Below are positions 42,830-51,580 of a DNA stretch of 64,000 nt, one piece after another; position 1 is the first letter of the stretch, and each line of letters starts with the position of its first letter. Source of the stretch: an uncultured Christensenella sp. (lineage in GTDB: Bacteria; Bacillota; Clostridia; Christensenellales; UBA3700). The stretch covers positions 41,747 through 105,746 of the forward strand of contig CAJTVJ010000004.1 in the NCBI GenBank assembly GCA_910579785.1, in the 5' to 3' direction. Position numbers and translations under genes: made by a program. Under the pieces are notes generated by a model. That model did not search any database. It was not told where the DNA came from and saw only the letters and a program-made list of their open reading frames with translations.

Positions 42830-43322
42830 ACTTACTATCGGAGGTATCTTGTGCTTTATATGCGCATATCTGGGTATTGTCGGCAAGCAATATTATGACA
42901 GAAGATACAGATATCTGAGAGATTACAACGACTTTTTGCTTATGCTCTCTGATGGGATAAGCTATTCAAAAGACAGGCTTCCGTATATCTGCAAGAAATA
43001 CGTCGAGGGCGGGAAAGGAGCATTTTGCAACAACTTAAAAGAATATATCGAGTTGATTGACGGCGGAAGCGTCAGAGAAGAGGACGTAAAGAAATGCTTT
43101 GAATATAAATGTTTGAAGAAATCCGACAAGATAATGCTGAGAGATTTTTTTGTAGAGCTGGGCAAATTTGATTATGACACTCAACTTTCCAAACTTGAAT
43201 CAAACAGAGCCCAACTCTCCAAAGCTTTGCAGCAGGCAGAGAAGGACAACAAGACTACCGGACAGATGTTGGCGAAGCTGGGATTTGTCCTTGGCATAGC
43301 AATAATGATAATTTTAGCATAG
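42822..43322 (+). CDS. spoIIIAB: Stage III sporulation protein AB
   Basis: A 166-residue protein with a hydrophobic N-terminal helix (LKLTIGGILCFICAYLGI), a helical cytoplasmic middle domain and a C-terminal membrane helix (LGFVLGIAIMIILA), resembling GspF-type platform proteins. The segment FLLMLSDGISYSKDRLPYIC is family-typical. Overlaps spoIIIAA; spoIIIAC starts 8 bp later. Confidence 0.9.
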   Translation: MLKLTIGGILCFICAYLGIVGKQYYDRRYRYLRDYNDFLLMLSDGISYSKDRLPYICKKYVEGGKGAFCNNLKEYIELIDGGSVREEDVKKCFEYKCLKKSDKIMLRDFFVELGKFDYDTQLSKLESNRAQLSKALQQAEKDNKTTGQMLAKLGFVLGIAIMIILA

Positions 43323-43330
43323 GAGTGATT

Positions 43331-43528
43331 ATGGCAATCGATATTATTTTTAAAATAGCAGGCATAGGTTTGTTGACGGCGATAGTAAACATAATTTTGA
43401 AAAAGAGCGACAAAGACGAAATTGCGACTTACGTCACGATTGCAGGATTGATTTTGGTGTTGATACTCGTCCTCGACATGCTGGGCGGATTGTTTGACAC
43501 GTTGAAATCTATACTCAATCTATATTGA
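43331..43528 (+). CDS. spoIIIAC: Stage III sporulation protein AC
   Basis: A 65-residue membrane protein with two helices (IIFKIAGIGLLTAIVNIIL and ATYVTIAGLILVLILVLDML), the standard SpoIIIAC layout. The ATG at 43331 follows AGGAG; a GTG at 43325 is the alternative. SpoIIIAC and AD are thought to form membrane subunits of the channel. Confidence 0.92.
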   Translation: MAIDIIFKIAGIGLLTAIVNIILKKSDKDEIATYVTIAGLILVLILVLDMLGGLFDTLKSILNLY

Positions 43529-43535
43529 GGCGCAT

Positions 43536-43922
43536 ATGATAGATGTATTTAAGATAGTGGGAATAGCGATAGTAGGGTGCGTATGTTCTATGATTTTAAA
43601 AAATACGCAGTCGCAGTACGCTATGCTGTCCACACTTGCGACTGGAATAATAATACTCATCATCGCGCTTGCGTCATTTTCAAAAGTCATACTGTCATTT
43701 CAGGCGATAATTGACAAGACGGGAGTCAACAGTGCGTTGTTTTCCACGCTCTTAAAGATAATCGGTATCGGATATATAACCGAATATTCCCAAAGCGTAT
43801 GCGAAGATATGCAGTGCGCAAGCATTGGCAAAAAGGTGTCGTTTGCAGGCAAGATAGCGATATTTTTGTTGGCGCTGCCGATAATCGAAAATCTTATCAA
43901 TACCATCACGGAGATACTGTAA
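43536..43922 (+). CDS. spoIIIAD: Stage III sporulation protein AD
   Basis: A 128-residue membrane protein with four hydrophobic segments; starts MIDVFKIVGIAIVGCVCSMILKN and has YITEYSQSVCEDMQCASIGKKVSFAGKIAIFLLALPIIENL, typical of the family. Its N-terminal half resembles SpoIIIAC. 1 bp separates it from spoIIIAE. Confidence 0.93.
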   Translation: MIDVFKIVGIAIVGCVCSMILKNTQSQYAMLSTLATGIIILIIALASFSKVILSFQAIIDKTGVNSALFSTLLKIIGIGYITEYSQSVCEDMQCASIGKKVSFAGKIAIFLLALPIIENLINTITEIL

Positions 43923-43923
43923 T

Positions 43924-45141
43924 ATGAAGGACAGGCGAGCTATATCGACATATTATAAATATTTTTTGATAATAGCTACGCTATGTCTTGCCTTGATATG
44001 TATTTTTTTCTGCACGGATACTTGCTATGCAGAGTCATCGAAAGACGCCGAGGATATACTTGAAGAAAACGTCGACGAAAATCTTTCCAAGCTTGATATA
44101 AAGTCTCTTCAAGAACTTTTTGAGAGTCTGGACAAGGACTTCCAAACGCTGTTTGGCGAGGACGTGGCGACGACGTTAAAAGGTATTATCAAAGGAGATT
44201 TCAAGGGAGATTTTTCGCAGTTTCTTTCGGTATTGGCTAAGGGAATAGGCAAATGTATTCTCGACGTATTGCCAATGACTTTGACGATAGTCGCCATCGC
44301 CGTAATGTACAGCTTGTTGGAAGGATTAACGTCGGGATTCAGTCAAAAACCTACGAGAAAACTCATATACTTTGCGACGTACAGCGGCGTGATAGTGCTT
44401 GTAATGACGCAAGTCGGCGCTGTGATTTCGCTGACGACCGACACGATAGGCAATATCAAAGTGCTTATGGAAGCGGCTTTTCCGATAATGCTGACTTTGA
44501 CGACGTTGCTCGGCGGAGTCAACTCATCGGCGTTTTTCAATCCGCTCATGGCGACGTTGACAACGTTTATCACAGCGTTTATATCGACGGTAATAATTCC
44601 GTTTTTTATCGCAACCATTGCATTTTCGATCGTAGGCAATATGACGTCAAGCGTCAAACTTGACAAGTTGACGGGCTTTTTTAAGTCGTGTGCGACGTAT
44701 ATACTCGGCGGAGTATTTGGGATATTCATAGCCTTTTTGACCTTCCAAGGTCTGACGGGAGGCGTAATAGACAGCATTTCGATAAAGACTGCAAAATTTG
44801 CTATGCAGAGTTACATACCTATCTTGGGCGGATATTTGTCCGACGGATTTGATTTGATGTTGGCAAGTTTTTCACTGATAAAAAATTCGCTTGGCATACT
44901 TTCGCTCTTGATGATACTAAGCATTATCGCATTGCCCGTGTTGAAAATCGTCATACTAAGTCTTGGATTGAAACTTGCCAGCGGTATAATTGAGCCGCTG
45001 TGCGACAGCAAGTTCAGCAAAATGCTGCAAGGCATATCGTCCAATCTTACGCTTTTGATAATATCGCTGCTGGGCGTAGCCTTTATGTTTTTGCTGACGG
45101 TCATGTTAGTGGTATATACCTTCAACGTGGGTATAGCGTAG
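43924..45141 (+). CDS. spoIIIAE: Stage III sporulation protein AE
   Basis: A 405-residue polytopic membrane protein. An N-terminal signal-like helix (YFLIIATLCLALICIFFC) is followed by a soluble segment (residues ~40-100) and about seven to eight helices. LTTLLGGVNSSAFFNPLMA and GGVIDSISIKTAKFAMQSYIPILGGYLSDGFDL are conserved family blocks. Permease-like core of the SpoIIIA complex. Confidence 0.94.
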   Translation: MKDRRAISTYYKYFLIIATLCLALICIFFCTDTCYAESSKDAEDILEENVDENLSKLDIKSLQELFESLDKDFQTLFGEDVATTLKGIIKGDFKGDFSQFLSVLAKGIGKCILDVLPMTLTIVAIAVMYSLLEGLTSGFSQKPTRKLIYFATYSGVIVLVMTQVGAVISLTTDTIGNIKVLMEAAFPIMLTLTTLLGGVNSSAFFNPLMATLTTFITAFISTVIIPFFIATIAFSIVGNMTSSVKLDKLTGFFKSCATYILGGVFGIFIAFLTFQGLTGGVIDSISIKTAKFAMQSYIPILGGYLSDGFDLMLASFSLIKNSLGILSLLMILSIIALPVLKIVILSLGLKLASGIIEPLCDSKFSKMLQGISSNLTLLIISLLGVAFMFLLTVMLVVYTFNVGIA

Positions 45142-45189
45142 CCGCTCGACAACGATATTATAGATTTATTTATAAAGGAGTATAGATAT

Positions 45190-45636
45190 ATGAGCGCATG
45201 GCTTTTGAGTATAGTCGGGGTAGTATCGTTGGGCGTATTGATAGAATTGCTTTTGCCTGAGGGAGAAAACAGCAAGTATATAAAAGGCATATTTTCGGTA
45301 ATAGTGATATTTGTCATTGTATCGCCGTTGCCTAAGCTCGTCAAAGGCGAGAGCGTAGATTGGTTTTCTCCCAGCGGCGGCGAAATTCAGATGGACGACA
45401 CGTACTATCAGTCGGCAAAAGAGGACATACAGCGCAAACTTATTCAGAGTGTCGAGGACAAGTTGAAAGAAAACGGTTATAATGACTTGTCCTACGACAT
45501 ACAATTTGACGAAGAGTATGTATATCTCATAGACAGCATTGCGATAGACTCAGGCGGTATGTCGGATGAGGAGTGGATGGCTCTCGTCAAGTACATACAA
45601 AGTGCAGTTGGCAGAATAGAAGTAAAAAAACGGTGA
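45190..45636 (+). CDS. spoIIIAF: Stage III sporulation protein AF
   Basis: A 148-residue protein with two N-terminal membrane helices (WLLSIVGVVSLGVLIELLLP and YIKGIFSVIVIFVIVSPLPKL) and a soluble C-terminal ring-building-like domain. The LPEGENSKYIKGIFS segment is characteristic. Ribosome-binding site AAGGAG about 10 bp upstream. Confidence 0.9.
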   Translation: MSAWLLSIVGVVSLGVLIELLLPEGENSKYIKGIFSVIVIFVIVSPLPKLVKGESVDWFSPSGGEIQMDDTYYQSAKEDIQRKLIQSVEDKLKENGYNDLSYDIQFDEEYVYLIDSIAIDSGGMSDEEWMALVKYIQSAVGRIEVKKR

Positions 45637-45684
45637 TATATGTTGATTTAATAAGCAACTAATATAATATTCTTGGAGTAGACG

Positions 45685-46101
45685 ATGAATGATAAGGTTA
45701 AGAAAATTGTAGATAAATGTAAAAAAATAAAAGGTTTTGAAATAATTTGCGCTTTGGTCATAGCCGCCGTTGCCGTCTGCATATATTTTAGTGTAAATGC
45801 GATGACAGGCGATGCAAAGACCGATAAAAAACAATCTGCAAGCGAGCAGACGGGGCTTATAGGAGAGGTGCAGGACATCTTGTCCAAGATAGACGGAGTC
45901 GGCGAATGTCAAGTGTTGATCACCTATAAGTCGTCTGGCGAAGACAAGCCGGTGATATCCAATTCGACCGATAATATCCAAGGAGTTGTGGTCGTTGCGG
46001 AGGGGGCAAGCGACGTGCTTGCAAGAATAAAGATAACAAATGCGTTATGCACGCTTCTCAAAATAGAAGCGAACAATATACAAATCTTTGAAATGAAATA
46101 A
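45685..46101 (+). CDS. spoIIIAG: Stage III sporulation protein AG
   Basis: A 138-residue protein: one N-terminal membrane helix (FEIICALVIAAVAVCIYF), then a Ser/Gly-rich stretch and a ring-building domain with ILSKIDGVGECQVLITYKSSGEDKPVI and VVAEGASDVLARIKITNAL. SpoIIIAG forms a large ring in the intermembrane space in B. subtilis. It is shorter than the B. subtilis protein (~229 residues), lacking part of the inserted beta-region. Confidence 0.9.
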   Translation: MNDKVKKIVDKCKKIKGFEIICALVIAAVAVCIYFSVNAMTGDAKTDKKQSASEQTGLIGEVQDILSKIDGVGECQVLITYKSSGEDKPVISNSTDNIQGVVVVAEGASDVLARIKITNALCTLLKIEANNIQIFEMK

Positions 46102-46115
46102 TTTGGAGGTCAAAT

Positions 46116-46634
46116 ATGGCAAAAAAAGAAAGAACAAAGAAATTGTCATCAAATGCAAAAAAGGCGCTCGTACTGTGCTGCATGGTCGCGCTTTTAGTTG
46201 TGACGGGCGTGCTTAACTTCGTGCTTAACACCCAGATCGACAAACCCACCGACGTCGGTGGCAACGGCAACAACAACGCTGTCGAGACGTTTTTCTCATC
46301 GCACCGCAGCAATCGCGAAACTGCGAGAGCAGAGGAATTCAGCTATCTCAATGCTATCATAACTTCTGAGACGACAAGCGAGGAAGTTAAAGCAAGCGCA
46401 GAGAAAAAGCAAGTTGAACTTCTTGCTTGCATCGAAAAAGAGTTGGTGCTAGAAAGTATAATAAAGGCTAAGGGCTTTGACGACGCTATCGTCACAATGT
46501 CCACCAACAACCTCAACGTAATAGTCAACAAGGCTGAATTGACAAGCGTAGAAGTTGCGCAAATTGTAGGGGCAATGCTCAAAGAGACAGATTATAAGCG
46601 CAATCAAGTGTACGTAACGTCATACGCAGCTTAA
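46116..46634 (+). CDS. spoIIIAH: Stage III sporulation protein AH
   Basis: A 172-residue protein with a basic N-terminus, one membrane helix (ALVLCCMVALLVVTGVLNFVL, residues ~18-38) and a periplasm-facing ring-building domain that pairs with SpoIIQ across the intermembrane space. Conserved RETARAEEFSYLNAII and AEKKQVELLACIEKELVLESIIKAKGFDDAIVTM segments identify it. Ribosome-binding site TTGGAGG. Last gene of the operon; a terminator hairpin follows. Confidence 0.92.
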   Translation: MAKKERTKKLSSNAKKALVLCCMVALLVVTGVLNFVLNTQIDKPTDVGGNGNNNAVETFFSSHRSNRETARAEEFSYLNAIITSETTSEEVKASAEKKQVELLACIEKELVLESIIKAKGFDDAIVTMSTNNLNVIVNKAELTSVEVAQIVGAMLKETDYKRNQVYVTSYAA

Positions 46635-46668
46635 TTTAAATTCAAAAGATATACTGCAAAACATACCG

Positions 46669-46708
46669 AAAAATTGTTGCTCATATATACGTGGGCGGCA
46701 ATTTTTTT
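46669..46708 (+). terminator. Terminator-like hairpin after spoIIIAH
   Basis: AAAAATTG (46669-46676) pairs with CAATTTTT (46699-46706), ending in a T-run. The loop is large (22 nt) and the stem AT-rich, so efficiency is uncertain. Confidence 0.5.
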
Positions 46709-46729
46709 GTATTGTGGGAATAATAGTAA

Positions 46730-46970
46730 TGACGATTATATCCCAGGATTTAAGTATATATCTAGTCTCTTCGAGCGCAGTCGAGAAGTCCAATTCTTTT
46801 TTTAACTCGTTGAGATTTCTCCGCTACGCTCCTTACGCCCGCAGCGGAGAGGTCTCATCAAATTAAAATAGCTCGATATGACAGGATGCGGCTGATAGTA
46901 TTATAGTAAAATGCGGTTATTTCGACCGTAGTGCAGCGGAGTGGAGTAATCCAATCAAATTAAATATTAG
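46730..46970. repeat. Cluster of interspersed repeat fragments in a gene-free gap
   Basis: The 439-bp gap before asp23 (46635-47073) holds, besides the terminator, several related fragments. An imperfect palindrome at about 46811-46865 has arms TTGAGATTTCTCCGCT and AGCGGAGAGGTCTCATCAA. A fragment at 46921-46965 shares TTCGACCGTAGTGCAGCGGA and CAATCAAATTAAA with it in inverse orientation. CTTCGAGCGCAGTCGAGAAG lies near 46769-46788. The same family appears at 9100-9335. No coding frame is credible in the gap. Confidence 0.5.
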
Positions 46971-47073
46971 ATTGTGTATTATAAATATTTAAAATATTAT
47001 ATAAATAAATCTATAAGCGACTTGTCAAAAGCATTTTGATGTGATAGAATGTAGTTGGCAGAGGAGGCAAAAT

Positions 47074-47430
47074 ATGGCAATAGAATCCAATTTGGACAAA
47101 AGTAAATCCAATGAGACGTATATCAACGTCATATCTTCGATTACCGGAAGTGCGGCGTCGCAGGTCGACGGAGTTGTGTCTGTCACGTACGGCAACGGAA
47201 AGAAAACAAAGATAGGCAGAAAGACTTCAGTAAAGAATAAAGCTATCGACGTAGTCATCTATGACAACCGATTGGTAAAGATAGAGATATCCGTCAATAT
47301 TTATTACGGTTACGTTATACCTGTGGTCGTATGCAAGCTTCAAGAAAAGATCAAACAAGAGATAGAGAAGTCCACCTTTTATAAGGTGAGCAGCGTCAAC
47401 GTCAACGTCGTTGGCATAGTGGCAGGATAA
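47074..47430 (+). CDS. Asp23/Gls24 family envelope stress response protein
   Basis: A 118-residue Asp23-type protein (YloU/YqhY group). Recognised from SNETYINVISSITGSAASQVDGVVSV, VKNKAIDVVIYDNRLVKIEISVNIYYGYVIPVVVCKLQEKIKQEIEKST and SSVNVNVVGIV. In Clostridia it commonly sits between spoIIIA and nusB, as here. YqhY members are linked to fatty-acid synthesis control. ATG at 47074 behind GAGGAGG; the frame opens earlier at 47041 without a ribosome-binding site. Confidence 0.92.
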   Translation: MAIESNLDKSKSNETYINVISSITGSAASQVDGVVSVTYGNGKKTKIGRKTSVKNKAIDVVIYDNRLVKIEISVNIYYGYVIPVVVCKLQEKIKQEIEKSTFYKVSSVNVNVVGIVAG

Positions 47431-47441
47431 AAGAGGTATAA

Positions 47442-47849
47442 ATGAGCAGAAGAAACGCAAGACTAAACGCTTATCAGCTTATATTCGGATATCTATTTTC
47501 AAAGGAGATAGACGAGACGGCTTTAAATACTATGGTGAGCGCAGACGACATACAGCAGGCAGACGAAGATTATATACGCGAAGTGGTGAGCGGCGTAAGA
47601 GACAACTATGACGATCTCATGAGCCTAATAGCTGACAATAGCAAAAACTTTAAGATAGAGCGAATTTATAAACCTGACTTGGCGGCATTACTTCTTGCTT
47701 GCTATGAGATGAAGTATGTCGACGACATACCGCTTGCCGTGTCTATAAACGAAGTGATAGAGATTGTAAAGGTCTATTCCACAGACAAGAGTTCAAAATT
47801 TGTCAACGGCGTCTTAAAGGGCGTCTATAATGCTTTAAAAGAGGTATAA
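47442..47849 (+). CDS. nusB: Transcription antitermination factor NusB
   Basis: A 135-residue all-helical protein of rRNA antitermination. RRNARLNAYQLIFGYLFS at the N-terminus, ERIYKPDLAALLLACYEMKYVDDIPLAVSINEVIEIVKVYSTDKSSKFVNGVLKGV at the C-terminus. Ribosome-binding site GAGG. folD follows after 1 bp. Confidence 0.96.
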   Translation: MSRRNARLNAYQLIFGYLFSKEIDETALNTMVSADDIQQADEDYIREVVSGVRDNYDDLMSLIADNSKNFKIERIYKPDLAALLLACYEMKYVDDIPLAVSINEVIEIVKVYSTDKSSKFVNGVLKGVYNALKEV

Positions 47850-47850
47850 T

Positions 47851-48696
47851 ATGCTGATTTACGGAAAAGAAGTGGCTGCAAACAGTTTGAAAAAAATTGC
47901 CGACGAGACAGTCGATTTCAACAATAAATATGGAAGAGTTCCTACGCTCGCTGTGATAATAGTAGGTGACGATCCGGCGTCGCAGACGTACGTGCGCAAC
48001 AAGATCAACGGATGCAAACAGGTGGGATTTAATTCTCTTTCTTTTGAGTATGCCGACGGCACTCCGCAACAAGAGATCGTCGACAAAGTAAAGAGCCTTG
48101 CTTGCGACGACAGCGTAGACGGCATATTGGTTCAGTTGCCTCTGCCTAAGGGATACGACGAGGAAAAGATACTTGCCAATATACCCGATAGCAAAGACGT
48201 AGACGGATTCAACGCGTCCAATATAGGATGTCTTTGCCTCAACAGACCGCGCACTGTGTCTTGCACGCCTTTGGGTGTAATGCACATGTTGGAAAGCACA
48301 GGCGTAGATTTGACAGGTAAGAATGCTGTCGTATTGGGCAGAAGTAACACGGTGGGCAAGCCTATGGCAATGTTGCTCCTCAATGCGAATTGCACCGTCA
48401 CAGTATGTCACAGCAAGACGGTGAATATGTCGGAATTTACAAAGAAAGCCGACGTACTCGTTGTTGCGATAGGCAAGCCGAAATTTGTCACTGCCGATAT
48501 GGTCAAAGAGGGAGCTATCGTAATAGACGTAGGAATCAACCGCGTTGACGGCAAGCTTTGCGGCGACGTCGACTTCCAAAGCGTGGAGCCTAAGACGTCG
48601 TATATCTCTCCCGTGCCGGGAGGAGTCGGTCCGATGACCATATCGATGCTGCTCTTCAACACTTTGATGTGCGCCAAGACCAGGCAAGCCGAGTGA
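47851..48696 (+). CDS. folD: Methylenetetrahydrofolate dehydrogenase / cyclohydrolase
   Basis: Bifunctional one-carbon enzyme, 281 residues. Motifs: VGDDPASQTYVRNKINGCKQVG (YxxxK active site), DGILVQLPLPKG, PDSKDVDGF, CTPLGVMHMLE, VVLGRSNTVGKPMAMLLL (NADP-binding) and SPVPGGVGPMTISMLL. Family-normal length. Confidence 0.97.
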   Translation: MLIYGKEVAANSLKKIADETVDFNNKYGRVPTLAVIIVGDDPASQTYVRNKINGCKQVGFNSLSFEYADGTPQQEIVDKVKSLACDDSVDGILVQLPLPKGYDEEKILANIPDSKDVDGFNASNIGCLCLNRPRTVSCTPLGVMHMLESTGVDLTGKNAVVLGRSNTVGKPMAMLLLNANCTVTVCHSKTVNMSEFTKKADVLVVAIGKPKFVTADMVKEGAIVIDVGINRVDGKLCGDVDFQSVEPKTSYISPVPGGVGPMTISMLLFNTLMCAKTRQAE

Positions 48697-48700
48697 GCAA

Positions 48701-49879
48701 ATGATGGAAGAGCAAATTCTCAACGTAACCGCAGTCAACAACTATATATCTTCCGTATTTAGGGCGGAAGAGCTTTTGCATAATATAAGCGTTGCCGGCG
48801 AAATTTCAAATATGAGAATTGCAAAAGGACATGCCTATTTCATCTTAAAGGACGAGAAGAGTCAACTCAACTGTTCTTGCTTCAACTGCTCCAAGACCTA
48901 TACTCCCAAAGACGGAGAGAGCGTGATTATTAAAGGCAGCGTTGATTATTACTCGGCAGGAGGAAGACTGAGCTTCAATGCCGACGCTATTAAACCTTTG
49001 GGACAGGGGATGCTGGCATTTAAGTTGGCAAAGCTCAAAGAGAAGTTGACGGGCGAAGGACTTTTTGATATTAGATTTAAAAAACCGATACCGCCTTATC
49101 CCACAGACGTGTGCGTAATCACTGCATACAATGGCGCAGTGATAAAGGATATCAAGAGGACGATACGCAGAAAGAACGATCTGATAAATATCTATATAAA
49201 AGACGTCAAAGTACAGGGTAAGGACGCGCATTTGGAGATTATCGACGCGCTTGACTCCGTAGACAAAATGAACTATGACGTAATAATAATCGCAAGAGGC
49301 GGCGGCTCGGCAGAAGACCTTATGACTTTCAACGAAGAGTCGCTTGTAAGAGCGATATTCAGGTGCAACACTCCTATAATATCTGCGGTAGGTCATGAGA
49401 GCGACGTGACTTTGTGCGACGAGGTTGCAGATTACAGGGCGGCTACTCCCACGGCTGCGGCGGAAAAAGTGGCGTACAGCGTCGATGATCTAAAAGCCTA
49501 TATCAATCAATGCGGCAGGCAAATGAAATCCTCTATCGACAGTCAAGTTCAACTCAAACAGAGAGATTTAAAAGCGCGGACTGATTTTATAAAGTCGCAG
49601 ACAAAGCTTTTGTTTGTACAAAACGCAAGAAAGATCAAAGACTATGCGCAGAGCTTAAAAGTCGCAATAGATAATAAGTTGCACACGGCAGGGGCGAATT
49701 ATGACAAAATATCGGCAAGACTGACGGCGGACAATCCGCTTGCGGTAATGCAAAGAGGATATTGGTATGTCAGCAAAGGCGGCGCAATAGTCAGCTCGGC
49801 AAAGGGATTAAACGTAAATGACGAAGTGTCGTTGAAGACGCACGACGGCGAGATAAAGGCTAAGATAACGGAGGTATGA
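48701..49879 (+). CDS. xseA: Exodeoxyribonuclease VII large subunit
   Basis: A 392-residue large subunit of the single-strand-specific exonuclease VII. N-terminal OB fold: LNVTAVNNYISSVFRAEELLHNISVAGEISNMRIAKGHAYFILKDEKSQLNC. Catalytic domain: VCVITAYNGAVIKDIKRTI and IIIARGGGSAEDLMTFNEESLVRAIF, then VGHESDVTLCDEVADYRAATPTAAAE. A coiled-coil C-terminus follows. Two adjacent ATGs (48701, 48704) are possible. It is followed by xseB after 1 bp. Confidence 0.96.
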   Translation: MMEEQILNVTAVNNYISSVFRAEELLHNISVAGEISNMRIAKGHAYFILKDEKSQLNCSCFNCSKTYTPKDGESVIIKGSVDYYSAGGRLSFNADAIKPLGQGMLAFKLAKLKEKLTGEGLFDIRFKKPIPPYPTDVCVITAYNGAVIKDIKRTIRRKNDLINIYIKDVKVQGKDAHLEIIDALDSVDKMNYDVIIIARGGGSAEDLMTFNEESLVRAIFRCNTPIISAVGHESDVTLCDEVADYRAATPTAAAEKVAYSVDDLKAYINQCGRQMKSSIDSQVQLKQRDLKARTDFIKSQTKLLFVQNARKIKDYAQSLKVAIDNKLHTAGANYDKISARLTADNPLAVMQRGYWYVSKGGAIVSSAKGLNVNDEVSLKTHDGEIKAKITEV

Positions 49880-49880
49880 T

Positions 49881-50096
49881 ATGAAATTTGAAGAATCTAT
49901 TAAACAGCTTGACGAGATATTAGAAAAATTGGAAGGCGGCAAAATACCTCTTGACGAAAGCGTGGATCTTTACTCCAAGGGTATGAAGCTGTGCGTTGAA
50001 TGCGCGGAAAAACTCAATGAAGTCAAGGGGAAAATTGCATTGCTCGAAGAAAGTCAACAAGGACTTGTCGCTAAAATCGTTGAGGTAGAGGAATGA
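49881..50096 (+). CDS. xseB: Exodeoxyribonuclease VII small subunit
   Basis: A 71-residue helical hairpin with the family block KFEESIKQLDEILEKLEGGKIPLDESVDLYSKGMKLCVECAEKLNEVKGKI. It coats the coiled coil of XseA. Overlaps ispA by 4 bp. Confidence 0.95.
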   Translation: MKFEESIKQLDEILEKLEGGKIPLDESVDLYSKGMKLCVECAEKLNEVKGKIALLEESQQGLVAKIVEVEE

Positions 50097-50968
50097 AAGA
50101 ATATCTGCAAAAGTGCAAGCTTATCTTTGAAAAACAACTTGAAGACACTCTTCAAAAATATAAATCGGAGATACAGCCCATTTATGACGCGCTATGCTAT
50201 GCAGTAAGCAACGGCGGCAAGAGAATACGTCCTGCGCTTTGTTATCTCGGCGCGGAGTTTTGCGGAAAGGATGAAGAGTACGTCAAAGACATGGCGGTGG
50301 GAATAGAAATGATACATTCTTATTCCTTGGTGCATGACGATTTGCCTTGCATGGACGACGACGAGTTGAGGCGCGGAAAACCGACGGTGCACGTGGCTTT
50401 CGGCGAGGGCATGGCTGTGCTTGTCGGAGACGCGCTGTTGAATCTGGCTTTTGAGGTAATGTTGCAAAGCGACGATTTTGATAGCAATTCTCTTAAAGCT
50501 GTCAGATACATTGCTAAGTATGCCGGAATGTCGGGTATGATAGGCGGGCAGTGTCTTGATCTTGCCAATGAAAACAATATCAATATTGGTATAAGAGAGT
50601 TGAGCGAGATAAATAGGTTGAAGACTTCTTGTCTTTTAAAGGCTGCATTGCTTAGCGGAGCTGCAAAATGCGGAGCCACCGATCAAGAGTTGGCTGACTT
50701 AGGGGCTTATGCGGATAAATTGGGCGAGATATTTCAAATTGTCGACGACATACTTGACAGGACGTCCACAGAAGAAGAACTTGGCAAGCAAGTCAATCAA
50801 GACAGCGCCAACGGCAAGACAAGCGTCGTAGATATCTTTGGAATAAAAGAGGCTAAAAAATATATAGACAAATTGCAGAGTGAAGCGTTGGAAAAGCTTG
50901 CAAAATACGGCAGTAGAGCTGCAAAACTTTGCGAGCTATGCAAGTTTTTGAGCGATAGGAGCAATTAG
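50093..50968 (+). CDS. ispA: Farnesyl/geranylgeranyl diphosphate synthase (polyprenyl synthetase)
   Basis: Trans-prenyltransferase, 291 residues. First Asp-rich motif in LVHDDLPCMDDDELRRGKPTVH; second in IFQIVDDILD; GGKRIRPALCYL near the N-terminus. Supplies FPP for UppS. Chain length (farnesyl) is inferred from the position in the xse-ispA-dxs block. Ribosome-binding site GAGG. Confidence 0.93.
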   Translation: MKEYLQKCKLIFEKQLEDTLQKYKSEIQPIYDALCYAVSNGGKRIRPALCYLGAEFCGKDEEYVKDMAVGIEMIHSYSLVHDDLPCMDDDELRRGKPTVHVAFGEGMAVLVGDALLNLAFEVMLQSDDFDSNSLKAVRYIAKYAGMSGMIGGQCLDLANENNINIGIRELSEINRLKTSCLLKAALLSGAAKCGATDQELADLGAYADKLGEIFQIVDDILDRTSTEEELGKQVNQDSANGKTSVVDIFGIKEAKKYIDKLQSEALEKLAKYGSRAAKLCELCKFLSDRSN

Positions 50969-51004
50969 GCGCATATATACCATATTTCGACCATATTTTA
51001 TAAT

Positions 51005-51580
51005 ATGAGCGGAAAAAAGCAAGATAAAAAGAGAAAGAAAAAACATAATATTGCGGAAATATGGGTGCTCAAAATAACGTTGTTTACCTTTATAGGTGCG
51101 GTTATTTGCAGCTGTATTTCGCAGATAACGACGTCAAAAAGCGATATAATAATATCAATAATGCTGTTGTCATTTATGATATTGATAAGTATTATTTTTG
51201 ACGGCATAGGACTTAGCGTTGCGTCGTGCAGCGAGGCGGAGCTAGAAAAGTATTCTCGTTTTAAAAAACAATACGACATAGCCCGTTATCTATTGAAAAA
51301 CGCAGAGAAGGTCAATAATATCTGCGCGGACGTGATAGGTGATATGTGCGGAATACTCAGCGGTGCTTGCGGCGCGTCGATAGTTGTGGAGCTAAGTCTC
51401 AGCGGCAGCGGAAGTCATTGGGCGACGATAATCATATCGAGTATCATTGCGGCAGTGACGGTCGGCGGCAAAGCGTCGCTCAAAAAAGCGGCGGTAAAAA
51501 ACAGCGCAGAATTCGTATTTATGTCTGCGAGAATGATAGGGATATTCAGTTCAAAATTTAACACGAAGAGGAAGAAGTAA
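51005..51580 (+). CDS. Small membrane protein between ispA and dxs, DUF21/CorB-like N-terminal region
   Basis: A 191-residue protein with a very basic N-terminus (KKQDKKRKKKH), three to four membrane helices (~residues 22-42, 48-68, 115-150) and a hydrophilic middle segment with SVASCSEAELEKYSRFKKQYDIARYLLKNAEKVNNI. That segment resembles the DUF21 region of CorB/CNNM-type transporters, but no CBS domains follow. Such proteins are seen at this position in other Clostridia. No ribosome-binding site precedes the ATG and a TATAAT abuts it (50999-51004), so the start is uncertain. It overlaps dxs by 1 bp. Ion transport is a guess. Confidence 0.6.
   Translation: MSGKKQDKKRKKKHNIAEIWVLKITLFTFIGAVICSCISQITTSKSDIIISIMLLSFMILISIIFDGIGLSVASCSEAELEKYSRFKKQYDIARYLLKNAEKVNNICADVIGDMCGILSGACGASIVVELSLSGSGSHWATIIISSIIAAVTVGGKASLKKAAVKNSAEFVFMSARMIGIFSSKFNTKRKK

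Noticed and set aside
46800..46870. CRISPR repeat or array near the asp23 gene
   Set aside because: The related fragments are few, inverted and irregularly spaced, with no equal-length spacers and no cas genes nearby.
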